NCBI RefSeq assembly: GCF_001748085.1 | Contig: NZ_BBZK01000006.1 | Location: 5,657 to 69,656, forward strand | Reading direction: 5' to 3' | DNA: 64,000 nucleotides | Source of the DNA: Streptomyces sp. TP-A0874 | GTDB lineage: Bacteria; Actinomycetota; Actinomycetes; Streptomycetales; Streptomycetaceae | Made by a program: the position numbers and the translations under genes | Shown here: in pieces, positions 26,332 through 34,627 of the stretch | Numbering within the stretch: the first letter of the stretch is position 1 | Layout of the letters: the number at the start of each line of letters is the position of its first letter | The notes under the pieces: generated by a model | The model's database searches: none | What the model saw: the letters and a program-made list of their open reading frames with translations, nothing else | What the model was told of the DNA's origin: nothing

Positions 26332-26529
26332 ATGTTCGACAAGCTGAAGAGCCTCAAGGGGAAGGCCGAGGAGGTCGCCGGAGCCCACGGGGACAAGATC
26401 ACCGACGGGCTGGAGAAGGTCGGGGAGTTCGTCGACGGCAGGACCGGCGGAAAGCACAGCGACAAGATCGACAGCGGCGTCGAGAAGGCTCAGGACTTCG
26501 TCGAGCGCTTGGGCGAGCAGAAGGACTGA
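26332..26529 (+). CDS. Small MT0933-like antitoxin-family protein
   Basis: A 65-residue highly charged helical protein, MFDKLKSLKGKAEE..., with a repeated Asp/Gly-spaced pattern (HGDKITDGLEKVGEFVDGRTGGKHSDKIDSGVEKA). It resembles the actinobacterial MT0933-like antitoxin family or CsbD-like stress proteins. The ATG at 26332 has GAGGGG upstream. No toxin gene is adjacent on the same strand, so an antitoxin role is only family-based. Confidence 0.8.
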   Translation: MFDKLKSLKGKAEEVAGAHGDKITDGLEKVGEFVDGRTGGKHSDKIDSGVEKAQDFVERLGEQKD

Positions 26530-26557
26530 CCGTCTTCGCCGCCGGTGGCAACCAGCC

Positions 26558-26592
26558 GGTCCCTGCCTGCCCCGTCGGACACGGCAGGGACC
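26558..26592. terminator. Bidirectional terminator
   Basis: GGTCCCTGCC (26558-26567) and GGCAGGGACC (26583-26592) form a perfect 10-bp stem with a 15-nt loop between the convergent small-protein and peptidase genes. Confidence 0.75.
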
Positions 26593-26616
26593 GCGCTGAA
26601 GGCTCCGGGCACTCCG

Positions 26617-28029
26617 TCAGCAGACCCCCAGCTCCCGCAGGACGCGGAGCTGAGCCGGGGCCGGCCGGGCCGGGAAGTAGATGTAGCAGACACCGCCCGT
26701 GCCGCCCTTGACGTTGCCCTCGGCGTCGTAGCGCTTGGTGCGCAGCCAGATGTTCTCGAACTGCCGGCGCTTGTAGACGTTGCGGACGGCCTCGTTGCTG
26801 TCACTGGCCGGATCGTTGGCGACGACGTCACCGTCCTCGGTGAACCCGACCACGCACATCAGGTGGCCGGAGGTGCCGTACCCGGCGCCGTCCAGCTCCG
26901 ATTCCAGGAAGGACTGCGAGGTGATCAGCGGGATTCCGGCCCGGATCAACTTCTCGGCGTCCGTCAGGGAGCCGAGACGCATGACCACCCCCTGCATGTC
27001 GCGGTAGGTGGCCGCATAGGCGGCGTTGAAGGACCAGTTGCCGCAGCCCTCGTACTGGTAGTCGAAGGTGTGGCGGGCCGCGTGGCAGACCTGCGGGTCG
27101 GCGTAGTCGGGGTCGACCCAGGCCAGGTCTTCCTCGCTCGGCTTGCGCCCCCAGTACTCGAGGACCATCTGTGAGGAGGTGGGGCTGCACCACGCCTCGC
27201 CCCCGTTGTCGTACTCCGGGTACTGGCCGACGTGGGTGTTCTGCGAGTAGCGGGGCACCGTCAGTTCGTGGCCGGTCGCCGGCCCGGGCTCGGAGGCCGG
27301 CACGGTGAACCGGTCGGGGATGTCGGAGGCCATCGCACCCACCCGCCACACCTTCGGCGTGCGGTTGGCACCGGGCTTGCGGTAGAGGGTGAGCCGCAGC
27401 CGGTAGGAGGCGAGGCGCAGACCGCTGTCGGTGTCGTCGATGGAGAAGGTGTCGGTCCAGATGCTGCTCTTGTCGTCGCTCTGACCGTCGACGGAGGTCC
27501 GGCGGATGTCCTCGTCGGCGTCTCCGGCCGTCCAACGGCCCATCACGTACCAGGGGGTGTCGGTCCCGTCGGTGTAGGTACCGCGCAACTCGACCTGGAG
27601 CCAGGTGCCGGCCGGCGTCAGCGCGTTCCAGGAGGTGACCACCTCGCTCGCCGGGACGGCGAGCCGGCGTACCGGGCTGGTCCAGGTGGCGTACTCCCAG
27701 GCTCCGCTGGTTCCGGTGTGCGGATCGGTGTAGTCGGTGGTGCCCGCCGGTCGTCCGATGACGACTGCGGGGCGCACCCCCGCCTCGACTCGGACGCCGC
27801 GAGCGGTGCCGGCGCGCCAGTCAGGAACACTGCTCCAACCGTGGTAGGCCACGCGGGGCACGTCCTTCGCTCGGTCAGGGGACGAGAGGGCGGGGTCGGC
27901 GGGGCCTCCGGTGGCCGAGCCGTCGGCGGAGCGCGGTGCGGCGATCGCCGAGGGGGCCGCCGCCGCGCCGGCCGCCGCCGCGAGTGCTGCGGCCAGGACG
28001 GTGCGCCGTGGAGTGGGTCTGGTGGTCAT
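26617..28029 (-). CDS. Secreted C39-like cysteine peptidase
   Basis: A 470-residue protein starting at MTTRPTPRRTVLAAAL, a Tat-type signal with RRTVL, cleaved near residue 30. A beta-rich N-terminal region (about 50-230) resembles a carbohydrate-binding or accessory fold. The C-terminal peptidase_C39_2-type domain has catalytic Cys in EAWCSPTSSQMVLEYWG (about 285), His in SGHLMCVVGF and a downstream Asn-Asp in VANDPAS. Papain-like secreted peptidases of this family are common in Streptomyces; the substrate is unknown. A hairpin lies just downstream. Confidence 0.88.
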   Translation of the reverse strand: MTTRPTPRRTVLAAALAAAAGAAAAPSAIAAPRSADGSATGGPADPALSSPDRAKDVPRVAYHGWSSVPDWRAGTARGVRVEAGVRPAVVIGRPAGTTDYTDPHTGTSGAWEYATWTSPVRRLAVPASEVVTSWNALTPAGTWLQVELRGTYTDGTDTPWYVMGRWTAGDADEDIRRTSVDGQSDDKSSIWTDTFSIDDTDSGLRLASYRLRLTLYRKPGANRTPKVWRVGAMASDIPDRFTVPASEPGPATGHELTVPRYSQNTHVGQYPEYDNGGEAWCSPTSSQMVLEYWGRKPSEEDLAWVDPDYADPQVCHAARHTFDYQYEGCGNWSFNAAYAATYRDMQGVVMRLGSLTDAEKLIRAGIPLITSQSFLESELDGAGYGTSGHLMCVVGFTEDGDVVANDPASDSNEAVRNVYKRRQFENIWLRTKRYDAEGNVKGGTGGVCYIYFPARPAPAQLRVLRELGVC

Positions 28030-28282
28030 AGCAGGTGCTCCCCCAGTCACGGGTCGAGGGCTCGTACGAGGGCGGCGGTGCACGCCGGATGCACAACTAT
28101 CTCTGCCGGAACGCTGTTCGACCAGAGCTTTCGAGCGCGCGCCATGATGATTATTGGTCAAGACCACTGATGTGGAGGTCGGGCCGTCCACTCGATCCAC
28201 CGCCTTCCAGAAGATCCCGGTCGAGACGGCCCTGTGCCACCGTCAGGCTCCGCCGTCTCCGGGGCGGCGGAACTGCGCGATC

Positions 28283-28448
28283 TGAGGGCTGTCCCGTGAT
28301 CCCCGGCGGATCAGCGCCCGGCGTCAGATGCGGTGCGTCGCAAGGCGGAGGGACGTCCCGATACTGGGCGTATCGGGGTGTTCCGACAACGCGGCGGGGT
28401 GCCGGAGCTGACGCCGGGCGCCCACCAGGGATTACGGGACAACCCTTA
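28283..28448. repeat. 166-bp imperfect-palindrome element, copy 2
   Basis: Same length, core and orientation as the copy at 6481-6646; about 18 differences by eye. The ends are TGAGGGCTGTCCCG and CGGGACAACCCTTA, mismatched only by transitions. The core GGGACGTCCCGATAC-TGGGC-GTATC is retained. At three stem positions both partners changed: 28318/28417, 28321/28414 and 28324/28411. It ends 10 bp before the likely GTG start of the P-loop kinase, so it forms most of that gene's leader or promoter. Confidence 0.85.
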
Positions 28449-28458
28449 AGCTGGCCGG

Positions 28459-29070
28459 GTGGTGTGCCCGGACTTCGATCCCCCGGTCGGCGCCGACCTC
28501 GGCGCGCTCTCCCGGTGGCTGCGCGCCCAGCCGCCCTCCTGCGGGCCGGTTCGGCTGGTCGCCCTGGACGGGCACGCCGGTTCGGGTAAGACGACGCTCG
28601 CCGCGCGGTTGGCCGAGGAACTCGGCGACGCCCCGGTACTGCATCTCGACGACCTGGCCAGCCACACCGGGCTGTTCGACTGGATGGGGCGACTCCGGGA
28701 GCAGGTGCTCGCTCCGCTCTCCGACGGTCGGGTGGCCCGCCACCAGGTCTACGACTGGGTTGAACGGCGGTTCGACGCGGAACGCTCCCTGTCTCCGGCC
28801 CCCGTCGTCCTGCTGGAGGGGGTCGGATCCGGACGGCGCGCGGTCCGTCCGTACCTGAGCCGGCTGCTCTGGGTCGACGTGTCCCCGCGGAGAGCGTGGG
28901 CGCGGGGCAGGCTGCGGGACGGCGACGGGCTCAGCGAGTTCTGGGACGGCTGGACGGTGGCAGAGCGGCGGCACTTCGCAGCGGACCCCTCACGCCCCCA
29001 CGCGGATCTGCTGGTCCGCCGCGACGAAGGCGGATACCGGCTGCTGCCGGGGCCGGCCCTCGAACACTGA
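28459..29070 (+). CDS. P-loop nucleoside/uridine-kinase-like protein
   Basis: A 203-residue P-loop NTPase of the uridine-kinase/CoaA-like group. The Walker A motif GHAGSGKTTLA begins near residue 38; LHLDDLASHTGLFDW follows as the substrate/Mg region, and VVLLEGVGSGRRAV resembles Walker B. The start is the tandem GTG at 28459 or 28462; no clear ribosome site precedes it because the 166-bp element ends 10 bp upstream. It likely phosphorylates a small molecule, possibly a nucleoside or aminoglycoside-like compound; unresolved. Confidence 0.78.
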   Translation: MVCPDFDPPVGADLGALSRWLRAQPPSCGPVRLVALDGHAGSGKTTLAARLAEELGDAPVLHLDDLASHTGLFDWMGRLREQVLAPLSDGRVARHQVYDWVERRFDAERSLSPAPVVLLEGVGSGRRAVRPYLSRLLWVDVSPRRAWARGRLRDGDGLSEFWDGWTVAERRHFAADPSRPHADLLVRRDEGGYRLLPGPALEH

Positions 29071-29393
29071 TGCGGCGTCACCGGGTCCTCAACTCCGTGC
29101 AGCTCCAGTGGGCGCGGATGACGGCGGCTCCGTCGGGAAACCCGGGAGCGGCGGCGGGACGTCGGATCCGGTCATCGTACGTCCGGCACAGTCGGCCGAT
29201 GCGGCGCCTCCGAGCCACCATCCGCCCGGAGCAGCCGCCGCAAGTGGCCCGACCACAAGTCGGAGCTGCATCCCGTCGCCCTGAGCTCCGTTGCGGTGCT
29301 GGTGCCGGACGCGGCCGACGCAACGACGGTGTGCTCACCCACGCTCACCAAGCGCTTCCGTCCAGCTTGACCTGTCGACCGCCGAAGACTTAC

Positions 29394-29468
29394 GTTCTCA
29401 GGGGTGGGCCTACGACCCGCCCCCGAGAACGCGAGGCCCCCGGTTGTTCCCCCGTGACCGGGGGCCTC
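29394..29468. terminator. Tandem hairpins
   Basis: The first hairpin pairs GTTCTCAGGGGTGGG with CCCGCCCCCGAGAAC around 7 nt (two transition mismatches). The second is a perfect 12-bp stem GAGGCCCCCGGT/ACCGGGGGCCTC with a 12-nt loop. They could be tandem terminators for the kinase transcript or the body of a small RNA. Confidence 0.6.
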
Positions 29469-29604
29469 GTCCATTCCACGTCGTATCCCTCCACGCGAGC
29501 GAGGGCCCGTGCCGAGCCGCACCACCGGTCGACGCGTGCGGCAGCTCCGCAGGAATCGCTCCGGAGAGGCTCCGGACTGCGGACACCCCGCGGCAGCTCG
29601 TTTT

Positions 29605-29636
29605 CCCAGCATTTCTGGAATCGATTCCGGCTGGGC
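29605..29636. terminator. Nested palindrome after acyl-CoA ligase gene
   Basis: The 12-bp palindrome GGAATCGATTCC sits inside CCCAGC...GCTGGG. Its position just downstream of the catabolic operon suggests a terminator, although the perfect symmetric core would also suit a protein-binding site. Confidence 0.45.
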
Positions 29637-29700
29637 GATGCCCGTGGTCGTCCCGGGGCGGTGAGCCGACCGGCGTGACCCGCACTCTCGTCTCGGGACT

Positions 29701-31176
29701 TCAGGTGCCTGCTCGGGCAAGGCTCCTGAGGCTCGTTCGGTCGATCTTGCCCAAGCCGTTCACGGGAAGCTGGTCGAGGACACGCACCTCAGCGGGGACG
29801 TACATCCGGCTGAGTCGCTCCGCGATCCAGGACCGGAGGTCATCGGCCGGGACCTCCCCCTCGCCGGTGGTGGAGACGAACGCGACAGGCACCTCACCCA
29901 GGTCCGGGTGCGGTCGGCCCACCACGCAGCAGTCGAGCACCGCCGGGTGGGTCACCAGGACCTGCTCGATGTCCGAGGGGACGATGTTCTCTCCGCCCCG
30001 GATGATCGTGTCCTTCAACCGTCCGGTGATCGTGAGATATCCGTCTGCGTCGAGGCGTCCCAGGTCTCCGGTGTGCAGCCATCCGTCCTCGACCGGATCC
30101 GCCGCGTCCGTGCCGACGTAACCGCTCATCACGGCCTCGCCGCCGATGAGGATCTCGCCCTCTTCGCCGACGTCCATCGCCCGGGTCGAGCCGGGCACCG
30201 CGATCCGGATCCGCTGCCCGGCCAGTGCCGTGCCCACAGACCCGAGCCGCGGCTCCTCCACCGGATTCATGGTGCTGGTGCAGGTGGCCTCCGACATGCC
30301 GTACGACAACACGACCGGCACCCCGAACCTCCGCTCGATCGCCGCCTGCTGATGCGCGGTGATCGGTGCGGAACCGCACCGGACGAACCGCAGCGAGGGG
30401 AAGGACTCGCCGTCGGCGATGTGCTCGAGCATCCGCAGGTACATCGTCGGGACGCCGGTCACGTACGTCGGCTGATGGACGCGGACGGCGTCGACCGCGT
30501 CAGCTGGTTTGAAACGGTCCATGAGGAAGACCGTGGCGCCGGCCAGCAGCGGTGCCAGGACTTGGTTGTTCAGTCCGTTCGTGTGGTGCACCGGCATGAT
30601 GTGCAGCAACCGGTCGCTCGTGGTCAGTCGGGTCTGGGCGACGACTCCGGCGGCGTTCACCAGGAGATTGCGGTGGGAGAGCAGGACGCCCTTCGGGCGA
30701 CCGGTGCTGCCCGAGGTGAAGAGCATGAGCGCCGGATCCCGTGGCCCGAGCACCGGCCGTTCCGCCGGCGACCCCGCGGCCGGGTCAAGCGTCGGCAGGC
30801 CGCGGCCCGACAGGGAGGCCGCGCGATCCTCGTCGGCGACCACCGCGGCCATGCCCACGGCTCGCGCCTGGTCGATGATCTTGTCGTCGGGCAGACGGGG
30901 GTCGAGGAAGCCCGGGCAGGCGCCGGCGAGCATCAGGCTGAGGAACGACGCCAGCGATCGCGGGCTCTTGCCCGTGAGCATCCCCACCACCGCGCCCGGC
31001 CGCAGCCCGGCATCGGTCAACGCCCCGAGGCCGGCGAGCACCTCGTCACGCAGGCGGGCGTAGCTGATCTCCGTCCCGCCGCTCACGAACGCGGTCCGTC
31101 CCGCCGCAGCGTGCTCGTCCAAGGCGACTGCCAGGGCATCCGCCATACCGGTGTGGTTCTCGGCGATGTTCCTCAT
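29701..31176 (-). CDS. Acyl-CoA synthetase (ANL superfamily)
   Basis: A 491-residue adenylate-forming enzyme that activates a carboxylate to acyl-CoA. The ATP motif is LMLFTSGSTGRPKGVLLSH near residue 150; YGMSEATCTS and WLHTGDLGRLDADGYLTITGRLKD follow in order, and the catalytic Lys is in VNGLGKIDRT at the C-terminus. The ATG at 31176 overlaps the stop of the preceding CoA-transferase-like subunit (TGATG). It is the last gene of the IclR-led operon; the acid substrate is unknown. Confidence 0.92.
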   Translation of the reverse strand: MRNIAENHTGMADALAVALDEHAAAGRTAFVSGGTEISYARLRDEVLAGLGALTDAGLRPGAVVGMLTGKSPRSLASFLSLMLAGACPGFLDPRLPDDKIIDQARAVGMAAVVADEDRAASLSGRGLPTLDPAAGSPAERPVLGPRDPALMLFTSGSTGRPKGVLLSHRNLLVNAAGVVAQTRLTTSDRLLHIMPVHHTNGLNNQVLAPLLAGATVFLMDRFKPADAVDAVRVHQPTYVTGVPTMYLRMLEHIADGESFPSLRFVRCGSAPITAHQQAAIERRFGVPVVLSYGMSEATCTSTMNPVEEPRLGSVGTALAGQRIRIAVPGSTRAMDVGEEGEILIGGEAVMSGYVGTDAADPVEDGWLHTGDLGRLDADGYLTITGRLKDTIIRGGENIVPSDIEQVLVTHPAVLDCCVVGRPHPDLGEVPVAFVSTTGEGEVPADDLRSWIAERLSRMYVPAEVRVLDQLPVNGLGKIDRTSLRSLARAGT

Positions 31177-31922
31177 CACAGGCGGACCCCCGCATCGGCT
31201 TCGAACGTCCCGTCGGGGTCGAGTGCCCGCAGGGCGGCGGTTTCGGCGGCGGTCGGGGCCGCGGTGGGCGGGACCCCCTCCGCGTCGACGGCGAATCCGG
31301 TGCGTTCCGCTACCTGCCCGGCGATGACGTCCGGATGGTGCGACATCAGCGTCATCCGGCCATCGACCAGCTGGAACACGCCCAGCGGCGTCACCAACCC
31401 GTGCATGCCCCCGGCGGCCGTGACGAAGTCCAACTGTTCGACCAGGGTGCGAGTGCTGTGTTCGGTGCGCCAGGTCACGGAACGTCGAGCGGTCGGCAGC
31501 ATCACGGCTCCGCCGCCACCGCCCGGAAGGCGGACCTTCGGCTTGTCCCAAGGACCGATGCTCGACACGTTCGTGCGCCCCTGTCCGTCGATCTGGGCCG
31601 CGCCGAGGAAGCACAGGTCCATGCCACCACGGCAGCACAGGTCGTAGAAGTCCTCGTTGGCGAAGATCGAGGCCGATCCTAGGGTCAGCACCGGGTCCGA
31701 GCTCGAGATGGGGGCCCGGTGCGGTTCCGGGTCGACGCCGCCGGCGACGTTGATGTACGTGAAGTCGAAGTCGTAGGCGCGCTTGGCCAGCAGACAGGCC
31801 ATCATCGGCAGTGTGGAGTTGACGCCGCTGAACGTCACTTCCCCCGGGCGCACGAAACGGGCGAGGTTCGTGACCACGTAGGAGAACGGGGACCAGGTGG
31901 TCGGCGTGGTCGTCTCAGGCAC
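31176..31922 (-). CDS. Glutaconate-CoA-transferase-like beta subunit (IpdB-like)
   Basis: A 248-residue class-I CoA-transferase-fold subunit. The GTG at 31922 follows AAGGAGG and overlaps the stop of the alpha subunit. Shared blocks with the glutaconate CoA-transferase B subunit include MACLLAKRAYD, LGAAQIDGQGRTNVSSIG and LPGGGGGAVM. The catalytic Glu expected in the ESG loop is not seen: the aligned segment reads YINVAGGVDPE, with Val at that place. This recalls IpdB, the beta subunit of a steroid-ring CoA hydrolase, more than a true transferase. It works with the adjacent alpha subunit. Confidence 0.85.
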   Translation of the reverse strand: MPETTTPTTWSPFSYVVTNLARFVRPGEVTFSGVNSTLPMMACLLAKRAYDFDFTYINVAGGVDPEPHRAPISSSDPVLTLGSASIFANEDFYDLCCRGGMDLCFLGAAQIDGQGRTNVSSIGPWDKPKVRLPGGGGGAVMLPTARRSVTWRTEHSTRTLVEQLDFVTAAGGMHGLVTPLGVFQLVDGRMTLMSHHPDVIAGQVAERTGFAVDAEGVPPTAAPTAAETAALRALDPDGTFEADAGVRL

Positions 31923-32742
31923 GGGTCGCCTCCTTGGTCTCCGGCGCCGCGGCGAGGTGGCGCTGCAGAGCCGCCTCGCCCTCCTCCAGGTAGGCGTCGA
32001 TCGCGGGATAGTCCACCTCGTCCTCGGGCCAGCAGGAGCCCGGCCAGGCACCGCCGGGGACGACGGCATAGGCCTCCACGAGGAAGTGCGGCACCAGGGT
32101 GAGCTCGGGGCGAGCCTGGAACTCCGCCACCGGCACCTCGCGCTCGGCCACCACCAGGACCTTGCCGGCGGCGCGCGTCATGATCCGGTCCCAGTGCGTC
32201 GTCCCGGTGACCCGGGCATCGCCCTGAGGCGTCACCTCGTTGACGTGGATCACGGCGACGTCCGGCCGGATCTCCGGAATCACCCAAGCGGAACGGCCGG
32301 GCTGGTACGGATCGTCCAGCCGCACCCAGCCGTTCAGCCGTGCCAGGTCCGAGCCGTCGATCCCGGCGCACGGCTGGAACGGCACGCCGAAGGCCGCGGC
32401 GCGCAGCCCGGCGGTCAGTGTCGCGCACGCGTGCTCCTCGAGTGCCAGCGCGCCGGACTCGATCGCCCGCCGGTAGTGCGGGGCCAGACCGTAGTTGCCC
32501 TCCATCGCAACGATCCCGGTCTTGGCTCGCGTCGCCACGCCGGCGCGGCAGAGCAGATCGATGTCGTAGCCGGGCGACTGCTTCACGATCTCCAGATCAC
32601 GGCGGGCCTGCCGGATCAGCTCCCGCACCAAGGCGTTCGGCCCTCGGTGCAGGAAGCTGCCTCCCAGGGTGATCGAGTCACCGTCTGAGACGAGCGCCGC
32701 GAGTTCGGACAGCGAGCGTCGCTTGGACGAGCGAGTGGTCAT
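31915..32742 (-). CDS. Glutaconate-CoA-transferase-like alpha subunit (IpdA-like)
   Basis: A 275-residue alpha subunit of the same fold. It shows the glycine-rich opening GDSITLGGSFLHRGPNALVRELIRQ and the conserved LEEHACATLTAGLRAAAFGVPFQPC block, where IpdA-type hydrolases keep an acidic residue. The ATG at 32742 follows AAGGAGGAGTC and overlaps the enoyl-CoA-hydratase stop. With the next gene it would form a heteromer acting on a CoA thioester; transferase versus hydrolase chemistry is open. Confidence 0.87.
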   Translation of the reverse strand: MTTRSSKRRSLSELAALVSDGDSITLGGSFLHRGPNALVRELIRQARRDLEIVKQSPGYDIDLLCRAGVATRAKTGIVAMEGNYGLAPHYRRAIESGALALEEHACATLTAGLRAAAFGVPFQPCAGIDGSDLARLNGWVRLDDPYQPGRSAWVIPEIRPDVAVIHVNEVTPQGDARVTGTTHWDRIMTRAAGKVLVVAEREVPVAEFQARPELTLVPHFLVEAYAVVPGGAWPGSCWPEDEVDYPAIDAYLEEGEAALQRHLAAAPETKEATRA

Positions 32743-33464
32743 CGTGACTCCTCCTTGAAGGCCCGGATGCGGTCGACCAGGCCGGGCGCGGCCGCGGAGC
32801 GCACCAGTTCGGCGAGGTCACCGTCCCGGGTGTCCGGGGTGAGGCAGTGATGCAGACGGGCCGAAGCCGTCGGTGAGAGCGAGCGGGCGTGACGCGCGCG
32901 CTCCAGCACGACGCTCTCCCACTCCTCCCGGGCGGTGACGTGCGACGCCACGCCCGCCCGGAGAGCCTCGGCCGCGGAGATGGTGCGTGCCTCCTGCAGC
33001 ATCGCCAGCGCGAAATCGCGGCCCGTCCGTTGGGCGAGACGGCGGGTGCCCAACGCCAGACCGAAACGGAATCCTGGCATCCGGAGCGTGGCCGACGGGT
33101 CGAAGACCCGGTGATCACAGGCCACGGCGAGATCCGCGCCGGCGCCGAAGGTAGGACCGTGCACCAGCGCCAACGTCGTCACCGGCGCGTGCGCGACGGC
33201 CTGCAGCAGTTGTTCGATCCGGATGAAACGGCGCAGCAGGGTTGCCTCGCCCTGCTCGTCGAAGCCCGAGAAGTCGAAGCCGGCGCTGAACGACTTGCCC
33301 GAACCGCGGAAGACGAGCAGGCCGGTGCCGTTGGAGCAGGCCTCCCGCACCTGATGGAGCAGCCCCTCGACCAGCGGTTCCGAGAGGCTGTTGCGCTTGG
33401 CGTCCCGGTTCAGTGTCAGGGTCGTGACGTCGCCATCGTGATCGACCAGCAGATCGCCCATCAT
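32739..33464 (-). CDS. Enoyl-CoA hydratase/isomerase family protein
   Basis: A 241-residue crotonase-fold protein. FSAGFDFSGFDE forms the first oxyanion-hole half and HGPTFGAGADLAVACDHRV the second. The usual catalytic Glu pair is not obvious: the residue after GAGADLA does not match the standard E, so it may be an isomerase, hydrolase or decarboxylase-like member. Start ATG codons at 33464 and 33461 overlap the stop of the CaiB-like gene. It lies mid-operon next to the CoA-transferase-like pair, an order recalling echA20-ipdA-ipdB of mycobacteria. Confidence 0.85.
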   Translation of the reverse strand: MMGDLLVDHDGDVTTLTLNRDAKRNSLSEPLVEGLLHQVREACSNGTGLLVFRGSGKSFSAGFDFSGFDEQGEATLLRRFIRIEQLLQAVAHAPVTTLALVHGPTFGAGADLAVACDHRVFDPSATLRMPGFRFGLALGTRRLAQRTGRDFALAMLQEARTISAAEALRAGVASHVTAREEWESVVLERARHARSLSPTASARLHHCLTPDTRDGDLAELVRSAAAPGLVDRIRAFKEESR

Positions 33465-34624
33465 GACGCCTCGGAGGAACGCAGGTCGGCGCCGTCAGGG
33501 CACACTTCCCCGGTGTGCTCTCCCAGCGCAGGAGGATGGCGGTAGACGGGGAAACCGCGTCCGTCGAACCGCAGCGGGGAGCCGAATGTGCGGGTGACCG
33601 TGCCGTTGGGCAGTTCGAGCGGTTCCACCCAGCCCATCGCCTCGACCTGGGGATCGTCGAGCGCCTCGGAGTACTTATTCAGCGGCGACCCGGGCACGCC
33701 CGCGTCGCGGAGCGCCTCCAGTACGTCGCTGCGATCGCGCGTCGCGAAGATGTCCTCCACGATCCGCTTCAGCTCGCCCTGGTGGGCCGCGCGGTCGACC
33801 GTGGAGACGAACCGCGGATCCTCGACCAGCTCGGGCCTGCCGAACGCCCGGCAGAAGGCCGCGAACAACCCGTCGTTGCCCGCCGCCATCGCCACGTGCC
33901 CGTCCCGGCAGGCGAACACCTCGTAGGGCGCGTTGCGCGGGTGAGCCGCGCCCAGGGCGACCGGGTCGACGCCGCTGCCGAAGAGCTGACTGGTCTGCAG
34001 CGCCGCGATGGCCAGGCTCGAACCCAGCATCGAGGCATCGATGTGGACGCCCCGGCCGGTCGCGCGGGCCTGGTGCAGAGCGCTCACGATGGCGAACGCC
34101 CCGTAGAGGCCGGTCGCGAAATCGGATATGGGGACACCGCACTTCACCGGATCCCCGTCGCGTTCCCCGGTGACGCTCATGATCCCGCTCATCGCCTGCA
34201 CGGTGAGGTCGAAACCGGCCTCCGCGCGGCGCGGCCCTTCCTGTCCGAAGGCCGAGATCGAGCAGTAGACGATCGCCGGGTTGAGTGCTACGACCTCCTG
34301 GTAGCCCAGTCGGAGCCGGCCCATCACGCCGGGACGGTTGTTCTCCACGACCACGTCCGCACCGGCCATCAGGTCCAGAGCCGTTCGGCGCTGCCCGTCG
34401 TCCTTCAGGTCGAGCGCCACCGAACGCTTGTTGCGGTTCAGCGACGCGAAGTTCTCGCTGTAGCCGTCCGAGATCGGCGGCCAACTGCGCATGGAATCCC
34501 CGCCGGCAGGGTTCTCGATCTTCACCACGTCGGCGCCGAGGTCTGCCAGCAGCATCCCGCAGAACGGGCCGGACGCCACATGACAGACCTCCACCACCCG
34601 GAAGCCCTCCAACGGCCTGGTCAT
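33461..34624 (-). CDS. CaiB/BaiF family CoA-transferase
   Basis: A 387-residue family-III CoA-transferase. The N-terminus shows VVEVCHVASGPFCGMLLADLGADVVKIENPAGGD, and the catalytic Asp is in the region NRNKRSVALDLKDDGQ to GFDLTVQAMSGIM. YEVFACRDGHVAMAAGNDGLF is typical of the second half. It likely moves CoA between a carboxylic acid and an acyl-CoA without ATP. It starts three bases after the IclR gene stop, so the regulator and catabolic genes are one operon. Confidence 0.93.
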   Translation of the reverse strand: MTRPLEGFRVVEVCHVASGPFCGMLLADLGADVVKIENPAGGDSMRSWPPISDGYSENFASLNRNKRSVALDLKDDGQRRTALDLMAGADVVVENNRPGVMGRLRLGYQEVVALNPAIVYCSISAFGQEGPRRAEAGFDLTVQAMSGIMSVTGERDGDPVKCGVPISDFATGLYGAFAIVSALHQARATGRGVHIDASMLGSSLAIAALQTSQLFGSGVDPVALGAAHPRNAPYEVFACRDGHVAMAAGNDGLFAAFCRAFGRPELVEDPRFVSTVDRAAHQGELKRIVEDIFATRDRSDVLEALRDAGVPGSPLNKYSEALDDPQVEAMGWVEPLELPNGTVTRTFGSPLRFDGRGFPVYRHPPALGEHTGEVCPDGADLRSSEAS

Positions 34625-34627
34625 GCT

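Larger units (their letters stand above)
29071..29700. other. 630-bp intergenic region with several hairpins
   Basis: No convincing gene was found on either strand. It holds two adjacent hairpins at 29394-29430 and 29433-29468, and a palindrome GGAATCGATTCC at 29617-29628 flanked by CCCAGC/GCTGGG about 75 bp past the acyl-CoA-ligase stop. The first part (29071-29390) shows no tRNA, repeat or conserved ORF that I can identify. Confidence 0.5.

Noticed and set aside
26332..26529. Toxin-antitoxin pair
   Set aside because: The small protein resembles an antitoxin family, but no same-strand toxin ORF adjoins it; the neighbours are a divergent HNH lipoprotein and a convergent peptidase.
29172..29720. 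182-codon minus-strand open frame in the gene-poor gap
   Set aside because: It crosses both hairpins, lacks a ribosome site and recognisable motifs, and has non-coding composition.
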